A stretch of DNA of 64,000 bases, taken from the NCBI RefSeq assembly GCF_024713975.1, contig NC_091112.1:10338001-10402000 (forward strand), in the 5' to 3' direction. This document shows, in pieces, positions 1-21,175 of the stretch (the first letter of the stretch is position 1; every line of letters starts with the position of its first letter). Under the pieces are notes generated by a model, which did not search any database, had not been told where the DNA came from, and saw only the letters and a list, made by a program, of their open reading frames with translations. A program made the translations under genes and the position numbers. Source of the stretch: Paralichthys olivaceus (lineage: Eukaryota > Chordata > Actinopteri > Pleuronectiformes > Paralichthyidae).

Positions 1-729
1 GAAGTAAAATACATTCCTGTGTAAAGTAACAAGGTCTTTCCTGACTGAAAATACCCTGCAGCTGCAATGCTCAGGCCAGTGTGCACACAGCCCAGCAACA
101 GTGCCACCAAGGGAGCCATGAACAGCTCCACTAAGACGGCTTTGTTCATTTTGGGTTATTTCAAACATGTTTGGAACGCTCTCAGTTTAGAAATTCTTTT
201 GTTTTTACCCAGTCTGAGTTTACGCATGTTCCTGACCACACTGTGCACACCGTCACCGTTCCCTCGAGTTCTGGGACTATCATAAAGAAGCTACACCATT
301 TGTTTATAGTAATCAACTGCTCATAGACATCAATTTGGCCTGGGAAAAACGTGATGACTATAAGCGGTGTCCACTGTACTAAAATTTTGTCGGGAGGCGG
401 AGGTGTCAAATAATTTGATGCAGGCGACCGCTTGCAGTTCTCTATGCAGGAAAAACCCTGGTTTACTTTTCTTCTGAAGAAAATTCATAGGGAAAATTTC
501 CAGTCAATAGTTGTAGGTACATTTTATACTATTAAACAAAAACATATATGATCTTGAACTTGAGAGAAAGATGAACATGTTGCGTCATTTTTCTGTGAAC
601 ACTTCTGTGAATACTTTTCTATAACGTCGTTCATATACACGGAGCAGTCTACAGGTTTTTTATTAGATGGCTGTGTACTGACTGGGTTTGTTTCCTCATG
701 TGTTAACTTTGCCTCCTGATGCTTTGCAG
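1..729. other. sesn2 intronic sequence at the window edge
   Basis: AT-rich sequence upstream of the first recognisable sestrin exon. I see no reading frame here that matches the N-terminal part of a sestrin, so the first exons of the gene must lie to the left of the window. Nothing else was recognised in this stretch. Confidence 0.5.
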
Positions 730-3700
730 GCTGCAGCTCGAAACCACTGCTCGTACCTGGTTCAGCAGCACAGTGCAGGTTTCCTGGAGGCTGGAGGAGA
801 GGAGAGCTGGCTGAGCGGCCTTCAGCACGCTCCCACTAAACTGCACAGCCTGCAGACGCTCAACAAACTGCTGGCGCACAGACCCTGGCTCATTACACAG
901 CAGCACATCCAGGTCAGACACAATGTACTCAACCTACTCCCTGTTCTTCTCTCACCAGTTCTCTCTCATCATTAACTGTAATTGAAATAAAATTTAATAC
1001 GTTGTATTTCTGACTCACCCATTTCTCTACAAAAGAGACACCCAATAGTTGACTAAGTTGTGAGTAATAAATCCACAGTTTACAGACGCTGACTAATGAT
1101 CATCTCTTTGTGTCATATGTTGCAGTTGTAGTTTCACATCTTTAAAATGTGATCTACTGTGGGATTGTTATCAGAAATACTCAGACTTCAGATACTTGGT
1201 GGACAGCTTGAAAAAAATCCTCCCCCAATCCCTCCAGTAGCTTTTATTTCATCATCTGTCCTGCAGGAGCTGGTGTGTCCTGGGGCGGAGCCTCGCTGGT
1301 CACTGGCTGAACTTATCCACGCCGTTATCCTCATGGCACAGGCCCATTCTCTTTCCTCTTTCGTGTGGGGCTGTGGCCTAAACCCGGAACCCGACCACAA
1401 CGGAGGTTACACCTTCCGACCTCCCTCCCCGGGTCACCCTCCTCGTAGCCCCCATAGCCCTGCTAATGAGGACGGCAGGCAAGAGGTGAGTGAAATGATC
1501 AGGAACATAACAGCAAGGCCCATCCTACAAATGTAAATGCCCACGACTGACATTAAGTTGTGTGGTTTTTTCCAATGGCCGCTGCTCTCGTAAAAGATTT
1601 GTTAAAGGTACAGAGTAAGTTGCTGAAGCCCGTCTCTCTTCTTATCTTCAGATGGTTGAAGGATCAATGGAGGTGGAGGTGCTGATGAAGAGGATGGTGG
1701 AGCTGCAGCAGCAGCAGGAGGAGGAGGAGTGCACACAGGAGGAGATGGTGACTCGTTTTGAGAGGGAGAGGAGCGAGAGCATTCCAACAGGTACCGACCT
1801 GCAGGTTTATCCCGTATATTTAATCTGGCATTCACGATCTTGATATGTCTTTACCAAATTCTTCCTGTTTGATGTGGGTTTCTTTGGGGTTTTTTTTTTC
1901 ACTAGCGGTGGTGCGTGGAGCTCCACCTGACCTGGTGCTGCATCTGGTGGAAGATCCAGAATTCAGATACGAGGATTTTGCACCCAGAGGAGAGCAGGCT
2001 CCACCCACCATGAGGGCACAGGTGGGGTTTTCTTTGTCATTATTTTGGCAGATAGATGATGGATCAAATTCATTGTTGATATATTTATTATTTGAACAGG
2101 GTTGTGCTCAAATGTATTATTAATTTTAACAATACATTTCTGCTTTATGATTTCAAATCATATGATTTCCAATGTGATGATTTTCCTATTTTTCTCAGTT
2201 TTAGTTCAGTTGTAAATTGTCTCAAAATCATCTGGGTTTTGTAATTTTCCACTATTAAACGACACTTTAAAGATTACCTGCTGAACTATTTGATTGTAAA
2301 AAGTAAACATCAATACAGTTAATTGATATTAGTTAGTTTCACAGTTTTCTTTGTTGACGATGGTGTGTGATGTGTGCAGGACTATTCGTGGGAGGACCAC
2401 GGCTTCTCTCTGGTCAACAGACTGCTGCCAGACATGGGCCAGCTGCTGGACGAGAAATTCCAGGTACCCACAAATTCAATGTGACAGAAATACCTGTCTG
2501 CCGTGTGGATTGCATGACAGGTCAGCTCCAGGATGTTGTGTTAAATTGGTGTTACACTGTGTGAACAAACTGAAATTTGAAGAAGAGAGAGCTCAGGTTT
2601 CCATTTTTGGTCCTGAAGGTGTTCGATTCAGATGTAGTGACTGTAGAGGCCAACTCATTGTTCATGAAACTGATCTTTGCTTTGTAACAAGGTGCATTAT
2701 CGTGGTTGTAGTGGCCATTAGAAGCTGGTAATAAAGGGATCCACATGGTCAGCAGCAGTACTCACGTAGGCATTCAAACAGTGATAAATTGCTATTAAGG
2801 TTCCAAAGATGAAAACACAACATTATAACACCAGCGGCAGCCTGGACGTTGACTCTGGGCAGGCTGGGTTCATGAATTCTGACTCCACCATTTATCTGCT
2901 GCAGCCGGAACCCAGGTTCATTAGACCAGGGTGTTTCCAGTTCTCACCTGTGCTGTCACAAGAAAAGAAAAAATCAAAAAGTTTGGTATGGACTTTCAGA
3001 AAAGCAGCTTCTACATAGCTCAACAATGCGATTGTCAGTTAACACAGAGAAAACAAAATCTAGTACAATGTGAAAAATCATCTCTCCACGAAATTGCTTT
3101 GGTTTATTAAATTGATTTAATAGAAGACAGGAGATGTTTTTGTTTTATTAAAATGCTACTTAATTGTCACATTAAAGGTGGTGAGCACCATGACATACCA
3201 TAGGATGGCCATGCATGAAGGAGTGGACACACAGACTCTGAGAAAAGCTTTGTGGAACTACATCCACTGCCTCTACGGGATACGGTCAGTAAAACACTTT
3301 TGCATTTTGTCTTTGCTGTCACCATTGCTGCTTTCAGACATTCACTGAAGTGCAAATATTTTCTTGAAATTGTTCTAATAGAATGTTTGGAAAATGCCCA
3401 AGTGAAAATACAGCAGAAAAATGTCTGTAAAATTAAAAGAGAGTGGGCATGTCGATGACCCAAAAGTGAGAAAGGCAAACTCACAGGGTTTATATCAGAA
3501 ATCGGCTTAACCTTTGTTTTCCACACACACAGATATGATGATTATGACTATGGCAGCGTGAACGTGTTGCTGGAGCGCTCTCTGAAGTTGTTTGTTAAAA
3601 CCATGGCCTGCCACCCCGAGCAGACCACGGCTCGTATTTACCATTCCTTCTGGAGGCACTTCAGACACTCTGAAAAGGTATGAATCAGTTCAAACACGCC

Positions 3701-4035
3701 CCTGACGCTGCCTCTTCAGTCACAATGAAGGAATCATTTGACATTTTACTGTCGTCTTGCTATGGTTCCTTTTTAACAAGGAATTAATAATTTGACATTT
3801 AACTGCATCTTTTTTTTCTTATCTTTAAATGTCAATATAGAAAGAGAGTATTACAGACATTACTTGAATGTGTGTCACCCAGTAACCTCAAACTAATGTC
3901 ACATTACTTTCTTCTTTTTCCTCCTTTTCGCCTGTTTTTTTTTTGCAGGTTCATGCAAACCTAATAGTGATGGAGGCCCGGCTACAGGCTGCCCTTCTGT
4001 ACACCTTACGAGCCATCACACATTACATGAGATGA
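730..4035 (+). CDS. sesn2: Sestrin (sesn2-like), 3' portion, 8 exons
   Basis: Coding exons join 730-912, 1267-1485, 1652-1790, 1906-2021, 2380-2463, 3178-3284, 3533-3677 and 3949-4035 (stop TGA), with AG/GT borders and a continuous frame. Sestrins are stress-induced proteins; SESN2 binds leucine and releases GATOR2 inhibition of mTORC1, and the family has an alkyl-hydroperoxidase-like fold. What I see: [10 protein letters not shown], which aligns to the redox cysteine (Cys125 of human SESN2); [14 protein letters not shown], corresponding to the leucine-pocket segment around Thr374/Tyr375; [10 protein letters not shown], containing the Trp444 and Glu451 equivalents; and the terminal [13 protein letters not shown]. 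An acidic, Gln-rich linker (codons for QQQQEEEE) lies in exon 1652-1790. The 5' exons are outside the window. SESN1 also shares the phrase TFRPPS, so the paralogue call rests mainly on synteny with fgr, ahdc1 and wasf2 and on FRHSEK (FKHSEK in SESN1). Confidence 0.85.
2570..2995. mobile_element. Degenerate teleost dispersed DNA repeat in sesn2 intron
   Basis: The intron between sesn2 exons 2380-2463 and 3178-3284 contains text I recognise from a repeat very common in fish genomes, with phrases such as ggtgcattatcgtggttgta, aaagggatccacatggtcag and cattagaccaggg. It is degenerate and holds no intact reading frame. I cannot assign the family name with certainty. A fragment resembling another end of the same family occurs at 9903-10010. 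Confidence 0.55.
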
Positions 4036-4467
4036 CGCACTCACTTACGTTTTTGCAGATGCTGAGCCAGCTGTGACATGACCACAGCCCCATGCATTTA
4101 CACGACATCCACAGTAAAGCTTGCACACGCAGAGCACACACTACACTGAATGTTTGTTCATGCATATCTTTAAGTGTTAATGTTTTCATGCTGCTTCGCG
4201 ACTGGGCTACCCGATATTTAAAATGTGTTACTTATTTTTTGCACTGAAGTGTATCAGGTTTTTTTCACCGCCTGAGCCTGAGACAGTGACACGTCCACGT
4301 GCTACATGTCACTTGTTCAGGTGGAATTAGGACTGATATCATTCAATCATCATCATCATGGTTCAGTTGTTTCCTTTGTTGAACATTGGTTGTTTATCTA
4401 ACCAATATCTTTTCATCACAATATGACTACTCATACCTCAGTCATCTCTGCAGCGCATTGAGGCTGA

Positions 4468-4536
4468 AATAAAAAAAAAGACAAAATAACTTGTATTTTT
4501 ATATACAATAAAAAGTTACTTTGTTATCAAAATAAA
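4468..4536 (+). other. sesn2: Clustered poly(A) signals of sesn2
   Basis: Three AATAAA hexamers occur at 4468-4473, 4507-4512 and 4531-4536, about 430-500 nt after the sestrin stop codon. They give the likely 3' end of the mRNA near 4550. Use of alternative sites is possible; the sequence alone does not say which is preferred. Confidence 0.65.
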
Positions 4537-4669
4537 ACATGTTGTCAGTTTTAATCTGTTCCACACTTAAAAGTTGTATTTAAACAGTGGTGTCTATAAT
4601 ATTGTTTGTCCCAACAGTCCACTACACTGACTGCTGTGCCATTTTTATGTCTCTGCGCTGGCAACAGCC

Positions 4670-5000
4670 AGTGGCTGGAGACATTATGTTTTGGGGTTGT
4701 CCGTCAGTCCCATTCTCATGAATTCTTGGTTTCTTAAGAACGCCTAGAAGGAATTTCTTCGAATTTAGTACAAATGTTCAGTTTGACTCAAGGTTGACCT
4801 GAAATGTTCACTCTTTTTTTCGCCTCCAGAGCGCGTCACATTTTGGCAAATGTTCATTTAGACTCACTGATTAAATGTTTTTGTCTTCCTTTTATGCATT
4901 TCTTTAAAATTTGACCACTTAAAGATGAACTGATTAGATTTCAGTGGTCAGAGGTCACAGTGACCTCATGAGTCTCAGGGTAAATATTTTGAACGCAGAA
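4670..5000. repeat. Teleost dispersed repeat with ERE palindrome
   Basis: Intergenic DNA between sesn2 and fgr. The stretch contains phrases typical of an abundant fish repeat (ggttgtccgtcagtcccatt, ggtcagaggtcacagtgacc). No protein is encoded. Within it, 4952-4966 reads AGGTCACAGTGACCT, a perfect palindrome with a 3-nt spacer. The rest of the gap up to about 5540 is AT-rich and without features I can name. Confidence 0.55.
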
Positions 5001-5559
5001 TGTGGTTATGCATCAGCAGTTATAGATAATCATTGATTTGAAGATGAATGTAAGAGAAGGTATATGATTTGAGTTAACATTCATTAGCACTTTAATAAAT
5101 GTCCATAATAAGCAATTAATAAGTAAAAATCTGAAATGACCACCTTCTTCTTTGAAGCTGCATTGATGCACCACAAGATGGAGACAAAGGCTTTAAAAAA
5201 ACCTCAGTCTCGGGTTTTATCACACCAGCTCAGTGGGTGAGGTGGATTGTTGAGGTGTGAATCACTGTGTACTCGAGCACGATTGAAGAATATCAGCAGA
5301 TGCGTCTGAGGTTCAGTTTTTGAAGTCAGCATGAAAAAGTGGCCTCACCCTAGTTTTTCAACTGTGGAGGTGAAAATGATTATAAACTACTTCTGATGTT
5401 TGAAATTCCGGTCTGATGATTAAAGTGATTATTGTAGGATGCGAACATTCACTATATTTGCTTTGACAGAATGATTCTTGATGAAGGAACCATGTTACCC
5501 TGTTTAAATACAGGATTATTATTTATACAACTATTTATATTATTTCTATGTTAAACCGA

Positions 5560-5775
5560 ATTGGTCCTTTTCCCATATGTGCACGCGCACCCTCGTCTGG
5601 GGCTTGCCCATTCCGCGAGGCTTCCGGACGGGGCGCGCGCTCACATTTAATTTCACTGTTGTCGCGCGCAGCTGTACCCCCCCCCCCCCCCCCACACACA
5701 CACACCGGTGCGTCCCGCGAGCCTCGATCCGGGCACTGCTGCTGTTCACCGGGCTACCGACGACTTCACTGTCCG
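5560..5775 (+). promoter_or_regulatory. fgr: CpG-rich probable promoter and first exon of fgr
   Basis: This is the only GC- and CpG-rich island between sesn2 and the kinase. It has many CGCG motifs, a run of 17 or more C at about 5676-5692 followed by a short CA tract, and a good donor (gtccg|gtacgt) at 5775/5776. I infer a non-coding first exon here that splices over a long first intron to the leader exon at 11751. No TATA box is evident. The assignment needs transcript data; it could also be an unrelated CpG island. Confidence 0.45.
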
Positions 5776-8039
5776 GTACGTGTTGCTGAGTTTCTTCCGT
5801 GTTATTGATAATGATTAGTGTGATGTGTTGATAGAACAGGAGTGGTCGTATGATTTAACATCAGCTGTAGAAATCTCACTTGGTACATGAAATATGGAGA
5901 AGTTGATATAATGAAATGTAGCGTGTTGATTTGAACTGTGTCACTGTTCTGTAACTAAGAAGAAGTAGGTTGTAGGTTAAGAAGCATCAAACACAGCAGG
6001 GTGTCTGTTTCCAGCAGCCCACCACCACCTCAGTCCACTGTCCATCTTCATTTGTCTGTATTATGAGAGGATATAGGTTATACAGGCCTATATATATGTA
6101 TATATATATGTATACAATAGTCAGAATGTCTTGTATATTTCAGTCTGCGGATATGGGCTAACTTCACAGTTGAATAAAGGAAGTTTAGCCTGTTGATGAA
6201 GTGAGAAGTTAGTAAATGTGTGGCCTCCCCCCCTTCCACTCTTCTGCTGCATGCTCAGATAGAGGCCGATATTTAGAAATCAAACCGCCCGGACAGATGT
6301 GATGAAAGAGTGGAGTTCACCAGAGAGTTATCTCAAGTGAGGTCTCTTCATGTGACGCTGTACAATCACATTTAGAAGACTCCAAATGGTTCAGGTTTCG
6401 ACCAATACATTTAATAGGATCTTGATAAGTCGCAAACATCTGTGTCATGTGGGATCATAACTGTTCTGTCAGATTTCTCTCGAAACCTTTAATTCTAACT
6501 TGTCTGTCAGATCTCATACATTCATGTTCCTTTAGTAAGCAACTGTGATTTATTCAGGATCACACCTACAGGATGTCACCTTGAGGAAAAGGCCAGGCCG
6601 CGTGCTTCCTTCACATGTCCGTCTATCTGAGGGGTTTCTGTGGCCTCCTGCAGGTGTTGGAATCCTCATCATGACAGACAAGAGGTGGAGGATGTGTGAT
6701 CACACCTCCATCTCCAGATCTCTAGAAAAGTTCTTGTGGGTCTGCGTAATGGAGTTGTCATGGAGGGGGCATTTTGAGGGTCGGATGCAGTGGGGAAAAA
6801 TGCGATTAGACCATCCAAGGCCGCACTTCATCACTTCCTGTTTCTTTACATGGTCAGTTCCTGTCTTTAGCCTCGGAGTTAGGCAGGAAGGAAGGGGGCG
6901 TGGATTTCTTTTTTTGTAAAAGGGTTACAAATGGACATTTTTTCTTTCCCAGCAGACCAATGTTCAAAACCCATGGGTGGAGGGTGTCAGCTGAGTGTGT
7001 TGTGTTGATGAGCCCTCGAGCATGACCCGAGAAAGTCTCCTCTCTTTAAAACAGGCTAAAGAAATCAGATGTGACCGTTCAGTACCTCTGTGTAAATGTT
7101 CACGTTTGTTTTCCAACAAACCTCCTTAGTCCTCTGTATCAAAAGGAAGTGATGACTTCATATGGAAACAGGACGTCCCGGTGAATGAGACACCTCGCTT
7201 TTCCACTGCTAGAGCTGTCTCCCTCTCTTTTTTTCTGTCCGAGTGTGTGTTTGTGCTCTGTTAGTGTGTGTTTGTGCCCTGTTTGTGTGTGTACGTGCTC
7301 TATGAATGTGTGTTATGTGCTGTGTGAGGGTTCGGTGACAGCCTGCTTCCCATTGTCCTATCATTCCTGCCCCACTCACACTCTGCATCCTGTCAGGCTT
7401 CCTGCGAAACCAGGGAGAGAGACGGAGTGAAAGGTGGGGAAGTAAACATCTGGAGAAACACTAAAAAAAAGGAGAATTGGAGAAAGAAATTATATAAAAC
7501 TATTCAAACTCTACAGATCTGAACAGCTGTGTGTGTGTGTGTGTGTCTGTCACCCTTGTGTTCCCATGGCAAATTCCCTGCAGGGAGCTGCAGCTTATCT
7601 GCAGTCCACCGTGCAGGAAAGGGTGTGTCATTTGGATATGGATGTTTGCGAGTGTGACGACAGAGTGTGATGCTATTGTGATTTTAGAAAAATTCACTGA
7701 ATGCATGTTAATGCTTTGTAGGTCAGAAATGGTTTGCTTCCCTGTATTGTTCATAGTAAACAAATATACACCAAACTACTTTGCGTAGTTTCACACAGAT
7801 TTATCACTTACCAGAAGAAACAGTTCCACAGTATTTAATCTGTCTGTCATCTATGCAGCTTCTAAAATTAATCTGTCACGTAAGCAGCCAGTCAGTGAAG
7901 TGACGTTTAGTTTAGGGTTGTAAATGATTGGTGATCTTTTTGGACATCAAACATTTTAATTTCAAATGAACTGAAAGTGAAAAAAAAAAAGATCTTCAGT
8001 TAGCTTCAACTGTTTGATTATTTTGTAGTTTTTAAAAGA

Positions 8040-8275
8040 ACAATCCCTGAAATTCAATCAAGGTGAACTAAATTTCACACATTCATATATATCAGTTACT
8101 TAAATATGCCTGATTGTTTTCATCAAGATCCATTAATTTTAGCTTTATCAATAAAAAATAAAGGTTGAAAATAATGGTAATCTTCTTTCCTGACACAGAA
8201 CACATCCTTTCACCTGGTGCCAAGTAAACAAACAGACCAAAACATAAACCTCATAAAACCCTGTCTTGCAGGTTA
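8040..8275. repeat. Dispersed repeat, copy 1 (related to 13380-13630)
   Basis: Shares long similar stretches with 13380-13630 in the same orientation, for example aattcaatcaag, then cacacattcata, atatcagt and atgcctgatt, and further on catcctttcac/tca. The copies are diverged by substitutions and small indels. The family is a non-coding teleost interspersed repeat. Confidence 0.7.
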
Positions 8276-8798
8276 ATTAAAAAGTATTTGTTTATAGTAT
8301 CTGTTGTGATTAACAGAAGTAATATTTATTGATGGTTGCATCATTGAGAAATGACTGTCCATGTTGTTGTTATGTCAGATGATGCAACTGGCACAGTGAG
8401 AGACAGTGTGTATGTGACTGAAGACCCTTTTACTTGATGAGTATAAATCAACATAATTAACTATTAGAGCTTCTTTTTTTTTATGGGTAAACTTCCAAAA
8501 TGGTGAATGTTTGCTTCCTCAGAGTGTTTCGCTTCATTAATTAGTTTCAAGAGGCTAAGAGGAACTTGGGCTGCTCTTAAATGTCTCTGGTAGCTCACTC
8601 AAATAGGACTTTATTAAAGCAAACCTAGAAAATACCAAGAAATCTATACTCATGCACTTGCACAAACATACACTGTGCTTTAGTTTTTTGTGGATAGAAA
8701 AAAAAAAAACTAATTGAAAAAAAAAACACGTTTGCTTGAGTGTAATTCTGCACATATGCAGTTAAACACCAGTATGTAGGTGCACATCAGCATGTCTG

Positions 8799-8841
<43 letters not shown>

Positions 8842-9496
8842 CTTTGTCCAGTGAGCTGTGAGGCATATACTGTATGTAACTTTCACAGATGAGTGTTTCA
8901 TGAGGGTGTTTCTTTTCTTCTCACATCAACTTAATTTTGACATGCTATTTATGAAGTACCACAACCTCTGTGTGCAGAGAGGAAGGCAGATGAGAGAAAC
9001 TAAATTTGGTCAGCAGGAAATCAGCAGAGGAGAAATGGCTGCATGGCCGCTCCACTACGTGTGAATACACAATGTCCCTGTTATTGTGCCGATCCAGTGG
9101 ATGGTCGTCTGCCAATCTTAGAAAAGCCAGGAAAGAAGAGACGATGAGACAAAGGGCAGCGGTGACATAAAGGTCTCTTTTTTCGGCCTCAGACGTTTAC
9201 CCTCTCTGTTGTTACATCTCATGGAGAAAGAAGTTAGCAGTTGAAGATGGATAGAGGGAATAACTAAAGGACAGTGTTGTTGGAAGGGTGTGGGCCAGGA
9301 GGCAGGAGGAGTAAACAGCCAACAGAGAGAAACAGCAACAGAGAGGAAGATGTGTGTACTTGTATGTATTTGTGTCATTGTGTGTGTGTGATGGACCTTG
9401 TCCTCAGTTTCCAGGAAAAGGAGGGAGCCATCAGAGGGGTGGACAGGAAACTCTAACAGGGCTAACTTCCTGCAGCTCTCCTGATGGCTGACCTGA

Positions 9497-9498
<2 letters not shown>

Positions 9499-9583
<85 letters not shown>
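9499..9583. repeat. (GT)n followed by (GTGC)n microsatellite
   Basis: About 33 GT units, then gtgcgtgcgtgcgtgc. It lies in non-coding DNA between sesn2 and the fgr coding exons. Confidence 0.95.
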
Positions 9584-9584
<1 letters not shown>

Positions 9585-9819
9585 CCCCGCGCTCCTGCAC
9601 ACAAAAAATTGTCCCATATTTTACTCCAAACAAGTGACACAAGGCCTGAAATGGCGTTGAAGGGAATTTCATGGAGTTTGTTGTGCAGACGGGATAAAAC
9701 CAGTGGCACAGTTCGGTTCTTTTGGGAGCTCTGGTGTTTTCTCCAAATGAAAAAGTTTGTTTTTGTGCCGTTCAGCCATAATCTGTATTGCTCTTCCTGA
9801 GTGTGATTTCCCTCACATT

Positions 9820-10010
9820 CCTCAGTAGGTGGGGAGGCTGCAGGCCGGAGTTTAGTCAGCTCGAAGAGTTGCCTGTTTGAATCCCAGCGCCACTAGAATC
9901 AGTTACCAGTTTATTAGGTACACCTTGATGGATACAGCCTGAACAGTCTTGGAATAAATCTGATTCTAATGCAGGTTACAGTGTTCAGAATTGATGAAAA
10001 CTACAAAATA
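9820..10010. repeat. SINE-like head plus dispersed repeat fragment
   Basis: Positions 9871-9885 (gcctgtttgaatccc) resemble a tRNA-type B box, and 9821-9832 (ctcagtaggtgg) resembles an A box, as in a decayed tRNA-derived SINE. It is directly followed at about 9903 by ccagtttattaggtacacct, a phrase common in fish repeats. No folded tRNA can be drawn, so this is not a tRNA gene. Confidence 0.4.
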
Positions 10011-11062
10011 ACCAAACAGTTGAATCTATGAATGCAACTGATAACTACAATTTTTTTATTAGTTTTTAATCTGACAATGATTTTTCTAAATTTCTTCAAA
10101 CCCAAAATCAGATCATTGAGAAGAAAGCCGAGTTTAAAACCTGGAATTAAAGTATTTAGGCCCATTGGCCTGGAAAATAGTTGCTGATTATTTACTATAT
10201 TTACTAATCAATTCATGAACTAATCACTTCAGCTTTTCAATCCTGTGTATTGATCTGTAAGTATATTCTTCATTGTGCTGGATCGTGTGTTTGTCACTGT
10301 TGTCTTGCAGTTGTCTGTCTCTCTGACGTATATGCTGTATGGCAAATAATGAATTTCCAAAGACCAAATAAAAGTCTATCTAAAAACTATACATTCCATC
10401 CTCCATACGTGGATTTACCAAAGAAACTCACTGCTTCATTTGAAAGGAAAATTAGAAAATAATTAGGTACAGAGGCTTGAGTCCTCTGCAGCTGCAGGTT
10501 TGATGCTGACACGGCCCTTTGCTTCATGTCTTCCACTCTCTCTCTCCTTCTTTTATTCTCTGTCCGATCAATTGAAAGCTTAATGCTCCCACCCCCGAAA
10601 GAAAAGAATGAAGGAACTGCATAGAATAGAATCATTGTCGAGCTGTAAAAACATCACCAGCCAGACAGAAGAGTGGTGTCAATTTTCATCTAACTCTATG
10701 GCCTAAAACCATTGAGCAAGGCACGTAGCCTATGCATTCATGAAAAAACTAACATAGAAAACAACAAAAAAAAAAAATTAATTCCACAAGCTTTTCAGAT
10801 GCACAAAATTTAAGACGTGCAGCTGTTCTGGACCAAACGTCCACTTCTGTCGATCCAGAGCAGTTTGAGATGCAACATAAATGAAAGTCTTGATGTTTCT
10901 TATGTTTCTCGTTTCTAATGTTGGAGTGTGACAAACGCTGCAAAACCAACTTCCCTGTGAGGACAAGTAAAGAATCTATTTATCTACAAAAGCACTTGTG
11001 TTGATGAGGAAAGCTTGTGTTGACTGTACACAGGCATCTCTGCACACGCACGCACGCAACGG

Positions 11063-11125
<63 letters not shown>

Positions 11126-11750
11126 CCTCTCTGTGGGTTATTTCCTCTTGATGTTGGCAGCTGCTTTTGCTTTGTCAACACGCGTCCTATTGAAACAATG
11201 TGGTTCGCTCAAAACTGGAAGTTGAGAGTTGTGTACATGTTTGTACGCTGACACAATGACCTATGTCAAATGCAATTTCACATCATTTGTGACTGTCACT
11301 CTCAGTCAGTTACCCCTGAACAAACACATACACACACACAAAATGTATTCGATAGCCCCTTACCCTGATATAAACCATCACAACTAATTGCTGAATCCTA
11401 AAATCAAGTCTTAACCTTACAAGTACACACAGACACACAGGCAGACACAGACACGCAAACAGCTGTTGACCAGAGAGAATGACTGACTACCCCCTCATGA
11501 AACTGCACAAGAGGGGAAGTGGCTAACCTCACATCTCTCTCTCGCTCTCTCTGTCTCTCTGTCTCTCTGCTGTCTCTGACTCTCCCCTCACACGTCTCTT
11601 TATTCATGCTTTACTGCTCTCGAGCCTTTCTCGCACACCCTCCACCACCTTCTCCCTCTCTGCCTCTCTCTGCCACTCATCGGCTCTTTGCCCCGCTCTC
11701 TCATTCCACCCCTTGTCACTCATCTCCTCCCTCTCTTTTTTGTGTTCCAG

Positions 11751-11794
11751 TGGCGATGGTGATTGACAGATGATCTGACAGAGGAAGACATCAG
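11751..11794 (+). other. fgr: fgr 44-nt 5'-UTR exon with two tiny uORFs
   Basis: A strong pyrimidine tract and tgttccag acceptor precede 11751, and a donor (atcag|gtgaga) follows 11794. The exon contains two short upstream reading frames, ATG at 11756 (5 codons) and ATG at 11770 (2 codons). The stop of the first overlaps the start of the second. Position and splice sites support a leader exon of the kinase, but no transcript is available to prove it. Confidence 0.5.
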
Positions 11795-12189
11795 GTGAGA
11801 AAAAAAGTTAACTTCTCCTTCCCATCTTACCTCAGCCCCCTCCTCCTCTTCTTCTTCTTCCTCCTCCTCCTTCTTGTGGGAAGTTGAGTTTTTATTTAAA
11901 GTTTGTGAATTCTCTCACTCTTCACAGTTCTTTTTTTTGTAAACTTGTGTTGCTTTCACTTTCTACCGACAAAGATGTTGTCTCACCCACAAAGATGTTA
12001 AAGCGAGTTGATTACTTACAGCAATGTGAAAATTGACTTATTTCATATGTTGTGAAGCTTGTGATGAATCTCTACATTCCTTTTTTTTCATAAATTTTAT
12101 TGAAAAATGCAAAACTGTCATTTATTATCAATTAATTTTATAATTAATTCATTAATTTTGCTTCATGAAAACTCCTCTGAGTTCACTTC

Positions 12190-12370
12190 AGCCCATAGAT
12201 TGCAAATAAAGATGGCACCGTAATATCGCAGATACAAAAGCTGCCATTTTGCACCAATTTGGAGCCAGAGTCCGAGCAAAAGCAATCAGGAGTCATGGTC
12301 GCGCCGTTTCACTCGCTCGACCAATCACGATCCAGTCCCAGCTGTCAATCATGACGTTTCATGCCTGTCT
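12190..12370. mobile_element. Teleost MITE-like repeat, forward copy
   Basis: Diverged homologue, in the opposite orientation, of 40195-40437. Shared words after reverse complementing include aataaagatgg, gatacaaa, ctgccat, atttggagc and gaccaatcacga. It lies just upstream of the first coding exon of fgr and has no coding capacity. Family name not assigned. Confidence 0.6.
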
Positions 12371-12508
12371 TCTCTGTAAACAAGTCTGTTGTTGCTATGA
12401 ACTATTATACAAATACCAGGTTTAGGAAAAGGCTTTTGGCAGCAAGCAGCAATTAAGTCTTTTTTTAACTCTGCTCCTTTCATAGACGCTGTCGCCGTGC
12501 TGATCATT

Positions 12509-21175
<8,667 letters not shown>

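Larger units (their letters stand above)
5776..11750 (+). other. fgr: Probable first intron of fgr; repeats only
   Basis: About 6 kb without any reading frame that resembles a protein family. It holds dinucleotide arrays (8802-8840, 9499-9583, 11066-11122), a dispersed repeat copy (8040-8275), a tRNA-like SINE remnant and further repeat text (9820-10010), and pyrimidine-rich sequence (11530-11750) leading to the leader exon. If 5560-5775 is not the first exon, part of this stretch is intergenic. Confidence 0.4.

Noticed and set aside
9118-9709. Frames of 90-184 codons made of HTHTHT or VCVCVC
   Set aside because: They are translations of CA/GT microsatellites with no conserved flanks. The same holds for frames at 11000-11200, 19250-19470, 21130-21460, 27000-28500 and 41760-42090.
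9821-9900. tRNA gene
   Set aside because: A- and B-box-like words occur but no cloverleaf can be drawn; more likely a decayed SINE.
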